DNA of 38,138 nt from Chalciporus piperatus (GCA_038093975.1 JBBPTG010000230.1:1-38138), one strand, 5' to 3'; counted from the stretch's first letter, positions 1 to 10,200 are shown. Numbers and translations are program-made. The notes: a model not told the origin generated them from the sequence alone.

Positions 1-452
1 TTTTCCAAGATGTCGTGTGTCATGGCTCGTGAGAAAGTAGCGGCGTCTCCTCCTGTCATTCGACTAAGGATAGCTCTGATCGCCGTCATTCCGGTTAACA
101 CGGTGCTGTTTTCATCTATCCATGCACGGACTCTTGTCCACCATTCTTCAAACTTCTTTCCTCTAGTTCCGTCATAGTCTCCTGGGTCTTTGACGATTTT
201 GGATAGCTTAGGTCCGCTAGGTCCGACCGTAGGAGCTGGTATTGCGCCAGGCACTTGAATGGCTTGTACTTGCGCTTCAAGCTGCAAGATATTATTGTTT
301 AGATTTTGATTTACCCTTTGAGCGTTGGTAAGCTGATCCGTCATGGTTTCTAACGCGAGTCTCAACTGCGTTCCAAGATCCCGTATGGACGCGTCACGAT
401 GTCCGAGAATGCCTGTTAAGGCAGCTGCTAAGTCTGGGGCGAGAACCGACAT
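1..452 (-). CDS. gag: Gag (5' part) of family-2 Ty3/gypsy element, runs off window
   Basis: The frame is open from an ATG at 452 to the window edge (150 codons), so the protein is partial. After a short N-terminus there is a predicted coiled coil at about residues 25-65 (leucine/glutamine-rich heptads). A Pro-rich linker follows, then the start of a retrotransposon Gag domain with a 'KDPGDYDG...FEEWW..VRAWID' pattern. This lines up with 'VADPGKWDG...FRLWWAQVNAW' in the Gag proteins at 16362, 21650 and 29211. Known role: Gag forms the virus-like particle in which reverse transcription happens. It lies downstream of the LTR at 1858-2333 and of two other ORFs on the same strand. The zinc knuckle expected further on is outside the window. 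Assignment by the conserved tryptophan pattern is fairly secure; intactness cannot be judged. Confidence 0.8.
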   Translation of the reverse strand, partial: MSVLAPDLAAALTGILGHRDASIRDLGTQLRLALETMTDQLTNAQRVNQNLNNNILQLEAQVQAIQVPGAIPAPTVGPSGPKLSKIVKDPGDYDGTRGKKFEEWWTRVRAWIDENSTVLTGMTAIRAILSRMTGGDAATFSRAMTHDILE

Positions 453-495
453 TCTTGATGCACTAGAATGGAAGGAGTAAAACTAGATTTCTATT

Positions 496-1236
496 TCAGT
501 TTTCCTGAGATCCTTCAAGGGTTTCTCCTGATAACGAAGCAGGGGCGTCTCTCTGGTAAGGTGGCGGTGGAATACTTCTTCTGATGGAATGAGGCGCGGG
601 ATAGTAAAGTTGCACTCCTGGTGCGTTTGTCTCTCTTAGTCCTCCTTCGTCTTCACTATCTGATTCTACTAATCCTGGTACCGATTCTCTGTCCTCTTCT
701 AACTCTGCTTGTGATACAACAGGAGAAAGGGGAGGAGTAGGTGGTGCTACTGGGCGAATCCTGTGAGATACGAGAATATATGCGAAGTCAAAGGTAACGC
801 GACGGTCACTTGAGAGAATTTCGTGGCCGAAGATGAGGTATGAAAGAAACAGGAAGGCCTGTAAGCTGTACTGGACGAATCTTCCTAAGGGGTACAAGAG
901 GCTTATGGCAGCGAGTGCGGCGAGTAGGACGCGGGGTTGGTATTCTCTCCTTAATACAAATACCGGCGTCCTCTGGGATACCTCTAAGTAGCCTGTCGCT
1001 TCGTCGGCGTTGACGTACCCGATCGTCAATGTTCTCTCGAATCGCCTTCTCTCCTGCCGGTGATATAAGCGTGTGATAGATAGCGCTACGGAAACTTTGC
1101 GTACGACCAGAGACTCCAAGGGGGAATCTGTGTTGAAGAGCAAGAATACCCTCGTCGACGGTGGTCCAATCAACGGGCTCTGCGAGCGGGGTTGGGGCTC
1201 TGGGAATGGAGGAGGCACGGTAGAATAACTCTTCAA
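496..1236 (-). CDS. ORF of unknown function between LTR and gag (possible membrane segment)
   Basis: A 246-codon open frame ends 43 bases before the gag start. I recognise no family. The middle (about residues 105-140) is strongly hydrophobic and could span a membrane once or twice. The C-terminal third is acidic, then proline-rich with PPPPY and TPPLSP stretches. The first ~140 codons overlap the 302-aa ORF at 806-1714 in another frame, so either the overlap region is not translated here, or the two ORFs are one protein joined by a frameshift near 960-1000. Position between LTR and gag makes this an extra coding region of the retrotransposon rather than a host gene. That it is translated is inference from its length only. 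Confidence 0.45.
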   Translation of the reverse strand: MKSYSTVPPPFPEPQPRSQSPLIGPPSTRVFLLFNTDSPLESLVVRKVSVALSITRLYHRQERRRFERTLTIGYVNADEATGYLEVSQRTPVFVLRREYQPRVLLAALAAISLLYPLGRFVQYSLQAFLFLSYLIFGHEILSSDRRVTFDFAYILVSHRIRPVAPPTPPLSPVVSQAELEEDRESVPGLVESDSEDEGGLRETNAPGVQLYYPAPHSIRRSIPPPPYQRDAPASLSGETLEGSQEN

Positions 1237-1714
1237 CGCCGAAGGCGTCGGCTAGTATCTGCTGGGGGTTAAGCGGCGGCGATGCCCGAATAGCCTCGAT
1301 AGGCGGGAGTGATGGATAGCGACGACGGTCGATCTGAAGATCGGCGGGGTTAACAGTCGATACGTGACGTGGGTAAGGGGGAATTACCGGTTCTTCTAAC
1401 CAGTCGACGTATAGGTCGGAGTAGTCAGGCCTTGGCGCGATAGGCACTGAGTACTCTTCGATGATTCTCCTTTGTTCTTCCTCGACTAGTGCTCGGGCCT
1501 GAGCGACTTCTTCCTGAATACGGGCGTTCTCTCGCTCAAGATCCGCGATGATGTTGGTGAAGCCTGGATATACTCCCACAGCGTTTCCGAGCTTTGCGAT
1601 GACGTTAGCGAAGTCGGGGTTGGTTTCGACGGCGGGGAGATCAAGTATCCCGTTCCACTGGATGGAAGGGACAGGGGACGCGGCGCGCTGAGATGCGGCG
1701 GGGTTGCTCGACAC
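806..1714 (-). CDS. ORF of unknown function, first after the family-2 LTR
   Basis: A 302-codon ORF whose ATG at 1714 is about 130 bases inside the element from the primer-binding site. Residues 55-90 are a predicted coiled coil rich in Glu/Gln/Arg. The middle is proline- and acid-rich, and the last ~60 residues are very basic with many Pro-Arg-Arg motifs. The basic tail overlaps the 496-1236 ORF and may be out-of-frame sequence. I recognise no domain. It precedes gag on the same strand, so it would be the first ORF of the element's transcript. Ty3/gypsy elements usually begin with gag, so this is an unusual layout. It could also be the N-terminal part of a longer Gag precursor broken by frameshifts. 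Confidence 0.45.
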   Translation of the reverse strand: MSSNPAASQRAASPVPSIQWNGILDLPAVETNPDFANVIAKLGNAVGVYPGFTNIIADLERENARIQEEVAQARALVEEEQRRIIEEYSVPIAPRPDYSDLYVDWLEEPVIPPYPRHVSTVNPADLQIDRRRYPSLPPIEAIRASPPLNPQQILADAFGVEELFYRASSIPRAPTPLAEPVDWTTVDEGILALQHRFPLGVSGRTQSFRSAIYHTLISPAGEKAIRENIDDRVRQRRRSDRLLRGIPEDAGICIKERIPTPRPTRRTRCHKPLVPLRKIRPVQLTGLPVSFIPHLRPRNSLK

Positions 1715-1844
1715 TTATTCAAAAACAAGGTCAGCGATGACAAGGCGCGTACAAGCAGCGCAGTACCCACTAGTGATCAACGGTTGAAGTGGCGTACAAG
1801 AACACGTGTGGTAGCGACGAGACGCTAAGACAAAAGAAAATATT

Positions 1845-1855
1845 AGTCTTGTTCT
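1845..1855 (-). promoter_or_regulatory. Primer-binding site, self-priming type (family 2)
   Basis: On the minus strand, two bases after the LTR end at 1858, the 11-mer AGAACAAGACT is the exact reverse complement of AGTCTTGTTCT at 1959-1949 in the LTR. That LTR 11-mer starts 35 bases downstream of the TATATAAA at 1994-1987, where the RNA 5' end is expected. The match is exactly 11 nt and stops at both sides. This is the arrangement of the S. pombe Tf1 element, whose RNA 5' end primes its own reverse transcription. No tRNA-like TGG-initial site is present. Confidence 0.75.
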
Positions 1856-1857
1856 AA

Positions 1858-2333
1858 TGAAACGACTCAACTCAACTAAGAGCTAAGACTCACACTAGAC
1901 AATAGCGAGCCGATGAACTTGGCTGAGGTTCGATGAGGAAACTCCAGGAGAACAAGACTGGGGAGTCCAGTGCTTGTCGACCCGGGTTTATATACTATTG
2001 TCAATGTTTGTACATGTTGTGGCTAAACCTTATCGTAGGTGACTGGGTATGACTCATACTGACTACTAGCCAATGGTGTAACTAGCTCTACTGCGGAATG
2101 AGTAAGCGTGAGTCATATGATGAGTAATGCTGACTGATGCTGACGAGTGAGCGGTGAGTCATCAGTTAGTAAGCGAAGGTCTAGACCTAGCTTATGTAAG
2201 TAAGTCACGTGATACGATAAGATAAGATAACAAAAGAGAAAGTGAAACGACTAAGTCCACGGAACGAAGAGAAACCTAGTAAGCGTAATGGAATGTAGGG
2301 ATGATTAGGATAAGGAATGGAGCGTTCGTAACA
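1858..2333 (-). repeat. 5' LTR of family-2 Ty3/gypsy element
   Basis: Read on the minus strand it starts TGTTACGAACGCTC at 2333 and ends GAGTCGTTTCA at 1858 (476 bp). Both ends match the solo LTR at 7502-8084, which fixes the boundaries; the solo copy is about 100 bp longer. It contains TCACGTGA, several TGACTCA-type sites, a TATATAAA box (1987-1994) and the predicted RNA start (1959). It interrupts a LINE: the LINE reading frame runs up to 2334 and then reads into the LTR. The far LTR is outside the window, so the target duplication (CATCC at 2334-2338) cannot be confirmed. Confidence 0.85.
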
Positions 2334-3982
2334 CATCCATCCCTCGGAGAATGCGGTTTGGGGAGTAACACCATGTGTTTCTATATCATTGTAGGCCTTG
2401 GTAAGGCACCAGCTCAGACCGAAGGGTTCGTTATTTTGTTCATCTTTTGTGATCGCCTCTGATTGTGTTCTCAGCCATTTCCAGAATTCATATGTTAGCC
2501 CATCGATGCCCGCTGCTTTCCCCGCTGGTAGGTCGCGGATGATGCGGTCGATCTCGTCCTCTGTTACCAGCTTGGTTAGAATTTCTTTGCTTTCCTTCGT
2601 TAGTGCTATATTGACGATTTCGAGAACTTTGGTGGTTTCTTGTTGCCTTTCTGGTTCAGGTGCAATATCCTGTGTCTGGAGTGAATCATGGCGAGCACGG
2701 GCGATCTCTGCCATTTTGTCTGATCTGGTCTCAAAAGTAGGCTGATCATCGGTGCGGTCCGGTCGTCGTAGTTCAAGAATTGTATCTCTTGGTTTCTTAG
2801 ATTTCCCGTTCTGGGCCCAGAGTTTGCTCACCGGCGACTCGCACTCCAGTCGCATTTTCGCGGAGAGGTTATCTCGAATCTCTCCGTGTCGAAGGATTTG
2901 TAGTTTATTTACCTCCTCTTGTAAGGTTGCCCCGGCTATCTGTCTTTCTTCTAGCGAGGTGGTATTGTCGGCGAGGACCTGTTTAAGTTTGGATTTGGTT
3001 GCTGTAATCCTTGATTCCAGTTTGGGAACTTTAGTTTTCGCTGCTTTCCTACATAGTGCGGTAGCTGCGTCTTTGAAGCTTTTTAGAAGCGTTTGGGGGT
3101 TATGGTCATCCGTGCGGTCGTTGAGTGAGTTTTCTATTGCCTTATGCATGTCTCTTCCGAGTTTTATTAGCTCCTTCGCAACTTCGGTATCTTTCAAGAT
3201 GAATGCTGGTATGGACCATCTTCCTTTCCCGATAAACGGGAGACGGTTGTCAGAGAGCCGGACGGACACTAACTGGTGGTCAGTGTGGATTCCCGGGGGG
3301 GATATCTCCCAGTTGTTACTGTAAGTAGTGTACTCGGGTGTTATGTAGATCCAGTCAATTCGTGACTGTCTTCCCCCTTGAGCGGTTGACTGGGCAAATG
3401 AGAAGGCGATCGAGTCTGGGTTTTCAGATCTCCAACCATCTAGGAGGCGGAAGCAATTCTTAAGTGTTATTAGCGAGTCGACGGCTCCACAGGAGTCGGG
3501 GTGAGGGGGAAGGCGGTCTGGTGCGTCTTCGACAATATTGAAGTCACCTAGCATGACATGAGGGTGGGGTATATCTTTCTCTTGTATTTGGCTTAGGATG
3601 TCGTTCCAAAATCTTTGGTTGGCAGCTGCATCATTTGGGGTGTATATGGCGAGAAGGTTAATTCTTTCCTCTCTGTGCCATTGAATGCGGATGATGAGTG
3701 CTCGTCCAGGGATTATCTCAAATTTGGAGATGTTCTGAGAGTTTGTGATTTGTTTATTGATCACGAAGGCTACTCCTTTCGCATTCGTCTGGGAGGGGTC
3801 TATAGAGGGTATGATGTGCATGCGTTGTGAGAATCGGTCATTAAGAAGTTCTGCTTCATCCTCGGTCAGGTGCGTTTCCTGCAGTGCCAGGATACCTATT
3901 TTTTGGTCTCGTATGAGTTGATTGATGTGAAACCATTTGTCGACTCCTTGGTGCATACGTCCTCGCATGTTTAGAGGTAGTC
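2334..3982 (-). pseudogene. LINE (Tad/Deceiver-like): AP endonuclease plus start of reverse transcriptase, truncated
   Basis: An open frame of 545 codons (3968-2334) encodes an apurinic-type endonuclease. Catalytic motifs are visible: LQETHL at residues 29-34, LGDFN at 140-144, SRIDW at 202-206 and HTDHQ at 228-232. A ~230-residue basic/helical linker follows, then the first reverse-transcriptase motif (LPAGKAAGIDGLTYEFW, about residues 478-495). The endonuclease nicks target DNA to prime reverse transcription. The frame continues upstream of the ATG as LPLN but meets a TGA about 12 bases earlier, where family-3 gypsy sequence begins. The copy is therefore 5'-truncated or its first ORF is lost. 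The 3' side is cut by the LTR at 2333, so the YADD region and the rest of the polymerase are missing here. Confidence 0.88.
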
Positions 3983-5870
3983 ATAGAGTTGTTTATTGAC
4001 TTCCGGGGTTACATAAGAGTGTCGAGGAGGAGGGGTAGGTCAAGTGAAGAGTTGGTCGTTGGCTTTACAGGCCGCAGCATGTATGGTATATAACCTTTTT
4101 GACTCGTCGATGGACACTGATAATGAGAGGGTTCGTCGGCGCCAGTCGATGGTTGGGTTAGCTTTTTCAAGCCACGGGAGACCTAGGATGATGTTTTCGT
4201 TTCCGCAGTTCATGACATGGAAGATTACTTCTTGTGCGATTCCTTCAATGTCGAGGAAGAGGGTGGTGGTGAAGAGTATCATTCCGCTTTTGTTTGCGGT
4301 CTGGTCGACGTTTCGGACTCGAATAGGGGTTTCGAGTCGGGTGGTTGGGATTCGATTTTTCGTATAAAGCCCCAATCGGTACAGGAGATGTCTGCGCCAC
4401 TATCAATGAGGGCGTGGGTTTCAACGGCTTTCATTGTGTGCGAGGGAACGATAATCTGTATGGGAATTTGCATAGAGTGCTTTCGCGACTTTACAAGTAC
4501 AGGTGCACACGTGACTGGGGAAGCTTGCGTCGGCAGAGCTTCCCGGCCTAAAAACCCTTTGTGACAAAGGCTACTTACGAACAGTGGTTTCATCCTCATC
4601 ATCATCTATCTCGATCAACGAGGGAATTTCTTCCTCAACCTTCTGAACCTTCTTCGGGGTTTTCTGGTTTGAGGAGAACTCTGGGCAGGCGTTGGACCAA
4701 TGTCCAGCTTTCCTGCAACAGAAGCAGAGTCCTTTCTCCTGGCAGCGTTTCCGCTCTTCAGGAGTGAGTTTGAAGATACGGATGGCGTCGACGTCTATGG
4801 CATTGGGGTCCCTGGCAGGGGTGGAGTGATTGGTGGAGGAGAACGGACGGAATGGTTTGGCAGGGTTGCGATTGCGATTAGCGATCTCATTGGCGTGTTC
4901 CCATTGGGCCCGGAATTGGGTGGTGCACTTGTACCAATCGTCGAGTGTGGTAGGGACGGTATCCATGCTGTTGACTTGTCACACAAGGGAGATGGGTATT
5001 CCTGCAGAGAAGTATCTGATTAGGACATTGTTATCGATAATGCCAGACAAGGCGACTTGGTTCTGGAAACTTGAAATGAATTCCGAGAGAGAGGGAGAAT
5101 ATTCTCCGTTTTTGAGAGGCTTCATTCGTTTGGTGGAAAGCCAGGCGACGGTGTTTCCTACGGTGTTGGGGTGTTTGGATGTGGTTTCAAAATCAGTGAT
5201 AAATTGAGCCCAGGTTCCCATTGTGACAGTGGCGCTGGTGATGGCCTTACGGCGGAAGGTGGCAGCCCAAGTGGCTGCTGATCCTTTGGACATGTAGGAC
5301 AGCGCAAAGGCGATCTTCTTGGGATCTGTGTTGTACACATCACCATTGACGGTGAGATAGAATTGGATGGAATTCATCCAGGCAGTGCTTTTCTCGAAGG
5401 AGCCATCAAAGGCGTCTGGGGCTCCGATGCGGAGTTCAGTGGGTTTGGAGGAAGACATTGGGTTTACGAAGGTAGGAGGTGGAGGTACTTGATACGCTCC
5501 TGGTGCAAATGCAGGTGTGGGAAGGGAAGGAGTGGAGAAAGCTGGGGTTCGTGGGGGAGCAGGCGACACAGGGAACTGTGGGGCTCTTCAGGATATTGGG
5601 GTCGGTGACGGTGGTGTTGGTGACCTTGGGATGGTTACAGCTGAGGAAAATTCGTGGGAGAGGTAGAGGGTTTCTTCTTGTTCCTCTTGGGTGGTGATTG
5701 GTTCGTCGTAAAGATCAGAGGTGTCGTAGGGGTTAGAGGAATGTTCCTCTTCAGGTGAGCCCGAGTCAGAGGATTCGGGGTTCTGTGGATTAGCGGTCTC
5801 TCGTGGGGGGCCCCAGCGAGAGGTGTCGAGGCGAGGTCGTTGGGAAATGGTGGAGGTCTACAGCGAAGGT
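3983..5870 (-). pseudogene. gag: Decayed gag-protease of family-3 Ty3/gypsy element
   Basis: Minus-strand frames tile a Gag-protease polyprotein. An acidic N-terminus (about 5850-5600) leads to a capsid-like domain (5569-4980), whose central stretch reads WAATFRRKAI. A CX2CX4HX4C zinc knuckle (CFCCRKAGHWSNAC) follows at about 4720-4680. A retropepsin is marked by LIDSGAD near 4410 and IILGLPWL near 4190. The frame is broken: TGA stops near 5596, at 4979-4981 and at 4040-4042, and frame changes near 4590 and 4370. The pol part is absent; after the last stop only about 20 codons follow before the LINE begins near 3982. The matching LTR lies at 5896-6365 in the same orientation. Clearly a non-functional remnant. 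Confidence 0.8.
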
Positions 5871-5895
5871 ACCTTCAAGGGTAAGTTAGACCTTT

Positions 5896-6365
5896 TGTTA
5901 CGCTTGTACCAGGTAGGTCAAAGCGTAGACGCAAAAGCCTAGTCAAAGACAAGGGTTTCAAGGATAGCCTAACGATGGGATGTCCACGTTAAGGCCTAGC
6001 GTCCGTTCAGGAGTGGGACAGTGACTCTCAGAGGGTTCAAGGGAAACGAGGAGTAACCAGGCTAGATTGCGTAGGTCTAGGTTACAGGTTACGAGAGGAA
6101 GCAAGGTTTATAAGGAAAGAAACGAGGAGTTAAGGGCAGGCATAGAACAAGTCAGAATATGTAAGAACAAGTCATGACGAATAGGAATGAGTCATGCTCG
6201 GTAAGCATATGAGTCAGCGATGACGAAGCGTGGAAGGTGAAAGAACATTAAGGAATGTTCGCTGACTAAAGCAAGGTAAGAAATAGGAGGCCTAGGCAGG
6301 ACTCGAACCAGCGACTAGGACTTAGTACAAGGTAATGGGAAAGGAATGAATGAATGATCGTAACA
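5896..6365 (-). repeat. 5' LTR of family-3 Ty3/gypsy element
   Basis: On the minus strand it starts TGTTACGATC at 6365 and ends GCGTAACA at 5896 (470 bp), giving a TGTTACG/CGTAACA terminal inverted repeat. A TTATAAA box lies at 6113-6107 and there are several TGACTCA/TGAGTCA-like sites. Unlike families 1 and 2, I find no 11-nt match between the sequence after the LTR and its predicted RNA start. The right edge falls inside a coding exon of the dioxygenase gene. GTCAC at 6366-6370 would be the target duplication, but the partner is not visible. Confidence 0.7.
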
Positions 6366-7263
6366 GTCACAGATCAAGCTGGCCGCATCCTACTTTGGTA
6401 TCTCCCATCACCACTCACCTCCGAATTTCAGGTAGGCCTAGTCTGCTGAATGTGTCTTTTCAAGCCTCACTCGGCTGCCTAGTCATGGGTGCATAACACT
6501 CTGCCTGCAATCCAACCGCTTCTCCAATCCACCATCACAACCCCTCTGTCATCGCGTCATGGTTGGCGGACAGCCAATGCCCTCTTTTCCCAGGAGGCTG
6601 CATTCCAGGGGTCATTGAACATCTCGCCTGGCTGGTTTCCCCAAGCTCATAATGTATGTCCAATTCACCTTGATTTATTCAATTCAACGACCTGATCTCT
6701 TGCAGGCCAGTAACTCAAGTCCAGCGCCGTCTGTCAACCTAGCAGACCCGAGCCTTGCAGCTTGGTTAGAAGACATGTTGGTCCCAAACGCGATCCTCTC
6801 AGCCGCCTACAGTATTATGCATCCCAGGGCTTACCAATCTGCAAGGGTGGCTCAGGGAAGGTTGGCCACATGGGCCTTAACGAGCGGCCGCACGGAGATG
6901 ACTGCCATCATGAGGCAGTGGGGCTCGGTCTTCAATGCCTTGTCAGTCATGGTCAATCGAGCCACTCCTTTGCATCGAGACTCGGGATCTATGTCACAGG
7001 GGTTAGATCTGCTGGCATTCTTTGGTGACTATGATCCTGGCTTAACAATGGAGCTGCCTACGCTCGGCATGACCCTTCATTATCCTCCAGGCACCGTGGT
7101 AGCATTTTCTGGGCGGATCATCTGGCATGGCGTTCCTGTGGTTCAAGGAAGTCGGGTTTGCTTGGCATACTACATGAGGGAGAACGTTCAACAGGCCATG
7201 AACCTCTTCAATGTAGATTGGGTCAATGTAGATGACGTAGAAAATCTTGTCCACCGTACTTGA
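6366..7263 (+). CDS. TET/JBP-like 2OG-Fe(II) dioxygenase (KDZ-transposon associated), 5'-truncated
   Basis: Three exons, 6366-6431, 6483-6653 and 6706-7263, are joined by GT-AG introns of 51 and 52 nt that keep the frame, giving 264 codons including the stop. The iron- and oxoglutarate-binding residues of the double-stranded beta-helix fold are visible. HRD (H-x-D) is at 6973-6981, the distal histidine is in IWHGV at 7126-7128, and the oxoglutarate arginine is in GSRVCLAYYMR at 7153-7155. The pattern and the spacer (FFGDYDPG, LHYPPGTVVAFSG) match the TET/JBP oxygenases expanded in mushroom genomes. Characterised members oxidise 5-methylcytosine or thymine in DNA; activity here is inference. 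The N-terminus is removed by the family-3 LTR ending at 6365. The gene is tail-to-tail with the KDZ transposase, one base apart. Confidence 0.82.
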
Positions 7264-7264
7264 A

Positions 7265-10200
7265 CTAACCCTGACAATGATCTCTGAGCCTGGCATACAT
7301 CCTTTTCTGTCTGTCTGCATATGCCCCGGCTCCCACCCTTCCCTGTTTTTTCGCATTGTTCCCTTTTTCGCTCCAATCACCTGCCTTATGAGCAAAGAAG
7401 TTCGCGGTCCACACCTTTTCTTGAACCAAAAGCTCAGTTTCTTCTTTCCATCTATCTCTTTGGGCCTTTGCTCTGAGCCAATGCACCCGATAGACTAGCA
7501 TTGTTACGAACGCTCAGTTCCTTATCCTAGTCTTTCCTACACTTACTATGTTTCTCTTTCACTTTTGCACTTAGTCGCTTTCTCTCCCTTTTCTGTTATC
7601 TTATCTTATCAAGATCACATCACGTGACCTGCTGACATCAGCTAGGTCTAGCCTTTCGCTTACGTAACGTGGCTGTGCGTGGCTGTGCATCTTCCCCACT
7701 GTCCATGACTCATACCGAGTCACCATGACTCAGACTCTTAATGACTCAGCATGACTCACCGTGACTCATACTGACTCATCTCGCTTCCTAGTCATATACG
7801 CTATTGGCTGTTACTCACCATGACTCATATCTAGTCATACCTAGTCATATAGTTAAGGTTTAGCCACAACATATACAAACACTGTCAATAGTATATAAAC
7901 CCGGGTTGACAAGCACTGGCTCCCCAGTCTTGTTCTCCTGGAGTTTCCTCTTCTTGAACTTCATGGGCCAAGCGCTCCTGCTTGCCTAGTCTGATCCTCA
8001 GCTCTAGTTACTGAGTTGATGTGGTTTCGCTAGGGCATGTTGTCTGATGATAGCGCTAGCTCTTGATTGAGTTGAGTCGTTTCAAGCATAGAGATTCAGC
8101 CGAGCCGAGAAGCAGAGAAGCACTCTCACATTCGGACATCCAGTTACTCATGACCACGTCCCTCGGTATATCCATGGTCCAGAACCAAGCGAGGGTATCA
8201 TCTCGATGTCCACGAGCATTCAGATTGCTCACGGCCATTGACACCTTCAAGTCTTTCTTGCTGATCGGCCGATACTTCTCCAAGTCTTCCTGGCTAGCGT
8301 CCAAGTCTTGTAATGCTTTCCTGGCTGCTCGATAAATGGCCACATTCTTTTTCACTGTTTCCTCGACCATGGTCACCCTTGACCATGCCCGTGTTGTCAT
8401 GGTGTAACTCCCAGCATGCCTGACCTCGGTCCGAAAGAGGACTGCCTTGTCTGCCAGACCCAGACGAATTTCATGGAGGGCGTCGTTTGCTTGGCCTATC
8501 CGCAACTGTTTCTCCTTGTCTGCCACATCCTGCAACCCATGCGCAGTGCAAAACTTCCAGCCGAGGGTCGATGGCAAAGGAACATCTGGAACGTCAGCCA
8601 ATGCTCTATCTCTCTGATCTTCATCCTCCCAGAGTTCGTCATCGGCCGCATTGGTCGCTTCTTGCTCCAGATCGTTTTCCAGATCACTTGACTCTCCCAC
8701 ATCCCCCCAGAATACGGCTGTCTCTGTAATAAAAGCATGGATAAGCCCAGCCAATCTTTCCTTCTTTCGGGCGATCACCAATTGCTGTTGTTCAGTCGGC
8801 CGAATTGGAAGCCTGCGGCTCTCTGATGCCCAACCGAGTTTCATCTCCTGTAGCTGCATACCGCGTGCGATCAATGACACTGCCTGATTTCTGCCACCTT
8901 GACTACTCTGTAGCAGCTGAAGCTCGATTGCCTTGGCCGATGGTGCTGGGATTCCAATCAATTTGATAGACTCTGTTCGGCTCAGTAGGACTGGCCACAA
9001 ACCTTTTTTCAAATGCACCTCGTAGACGTCCATGGCCGTCGGGTCCTTCACTCTCTTTCTGTGAGCCTGATCTTCCAAAGCTTGCCACTCATTTCTTTCC
9101 ACCTCTGGAATGCCATCATCCAACTCTTGGAAAGCTTTCTTGGCTTCGACAAGCCCTTTGACTGCTTGCTTGTGTTTTCTCTTGAGACTCTGAGCTACAA
9201 ATCCGAGGTGTTAGGCGATCTGTCATTACAGAATGCAGGTCACCCACCCATCCTTATCATTTTGACAAAGTTGGAGTCGGCCATTTGGAAGTCCAGCAAT
9301 TCCCGTCTGTGAGGGCTGCTCATTCCCCTTGTGGATGGGGACACAATGTTCAAGTTTGCCCATAAGGTTTCGATTATCTCCCCATCCACCCGCCCTGCCC
9401 CTCGAATAAAGTTGGGTGCGTATCTCTGGAAACATTCAGCCTGATGACCATGCACATGCCATATGCCTATCCCTGGCACCAACTCCACGGCCGATGGTAT
9501 TTTGACATATTCGTTGCCCTTGAGCCGCAGCCTCAGCCGCTTCATGTATTGGCAATTGATGTCATAGAAGAGGATCACCCTTTGAATGCCAGCCATGTTG
9601 TATTCCAAAGCATGTGCCAATGCATAATCCATATTGACCTGCCTGTCATTGTGGTCAATGCATCCATTTCTCGGCTGGCGACCGAACTTGTTACCTCTCA
9701 CCCTTCTGGAAGTCCACCACTGCATGGGGAATGAAGCATCCATGTCTAGCACACACGCACCCCCCGATTCCTGTGGCCTCTAACTTTTGTCGGTTGGCAT
9801 TGGCCTGATTGACTGCTCGATGGTTGTTACAGTTCGACTTCTGCCCGACGCAGTCAGCAATGTCTTTGAAAGCCAAAATGTCAATACCTCGACGGGATGA
9901 TTCGTGACTTCAAGGTACTCCTTGTATCTCTGGCTTTCTACCATAAACCCTGTCCCAGGCATCAGCCATACTTGGTCATCAGGCCTCTTGTCAGGCAAAT
10001 GCTCCGCCTTGAAATTGCCGTCCATAACGATGGTTCGGGTGATCATCCACCTTTAGGATCATGAGATGCTAGTGCATCGGTCAAGGTTGCTAATACACTC
10101 ACGGAGCCACTCCCCCAACACAATTAATGTCCATGTTGATCCCTGGCTGAGGGCATGCCGGACAGAACAAAGCCAGAGCACCCAATCCAGGAGACCCCTT

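Larger units (their letters stand above)
7495..8129 (-). other. Last intron of the KDZ gene with inserted solo LTR
   Basis: The donor GTGAGAG begins at 8129 and the acceptor GCTAG ends at 7495. Splicing joins GAA-T to TC-TAT and restores FYRVHW. Without the 583-bp LTR and one AGCAT copy the intron is 47 nt, like its neighbours. The LTR ends 7 bases before the acceptor AG, so the branch point now has to come from LTR sequence or the old one must work over 600 nt. Confidence 0.75.

Noticed and set aside
6299..6309. tRNA gene suggested by a perfect B-box-like GGTTCGAGTCC on the minus strand in the family-3 LTR
   Set aside because: No A box, no pairing acceptor stem and no anticodon arm can be found upstream; probably chance.
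6652..6705. Start of the oxygenase gene at the ATG at 6652
   Set aside because: This stretch is an intron (GTATGT...TTGCAG, 6654-6705); the protein continues upstream in exons at 6483 and 6366.
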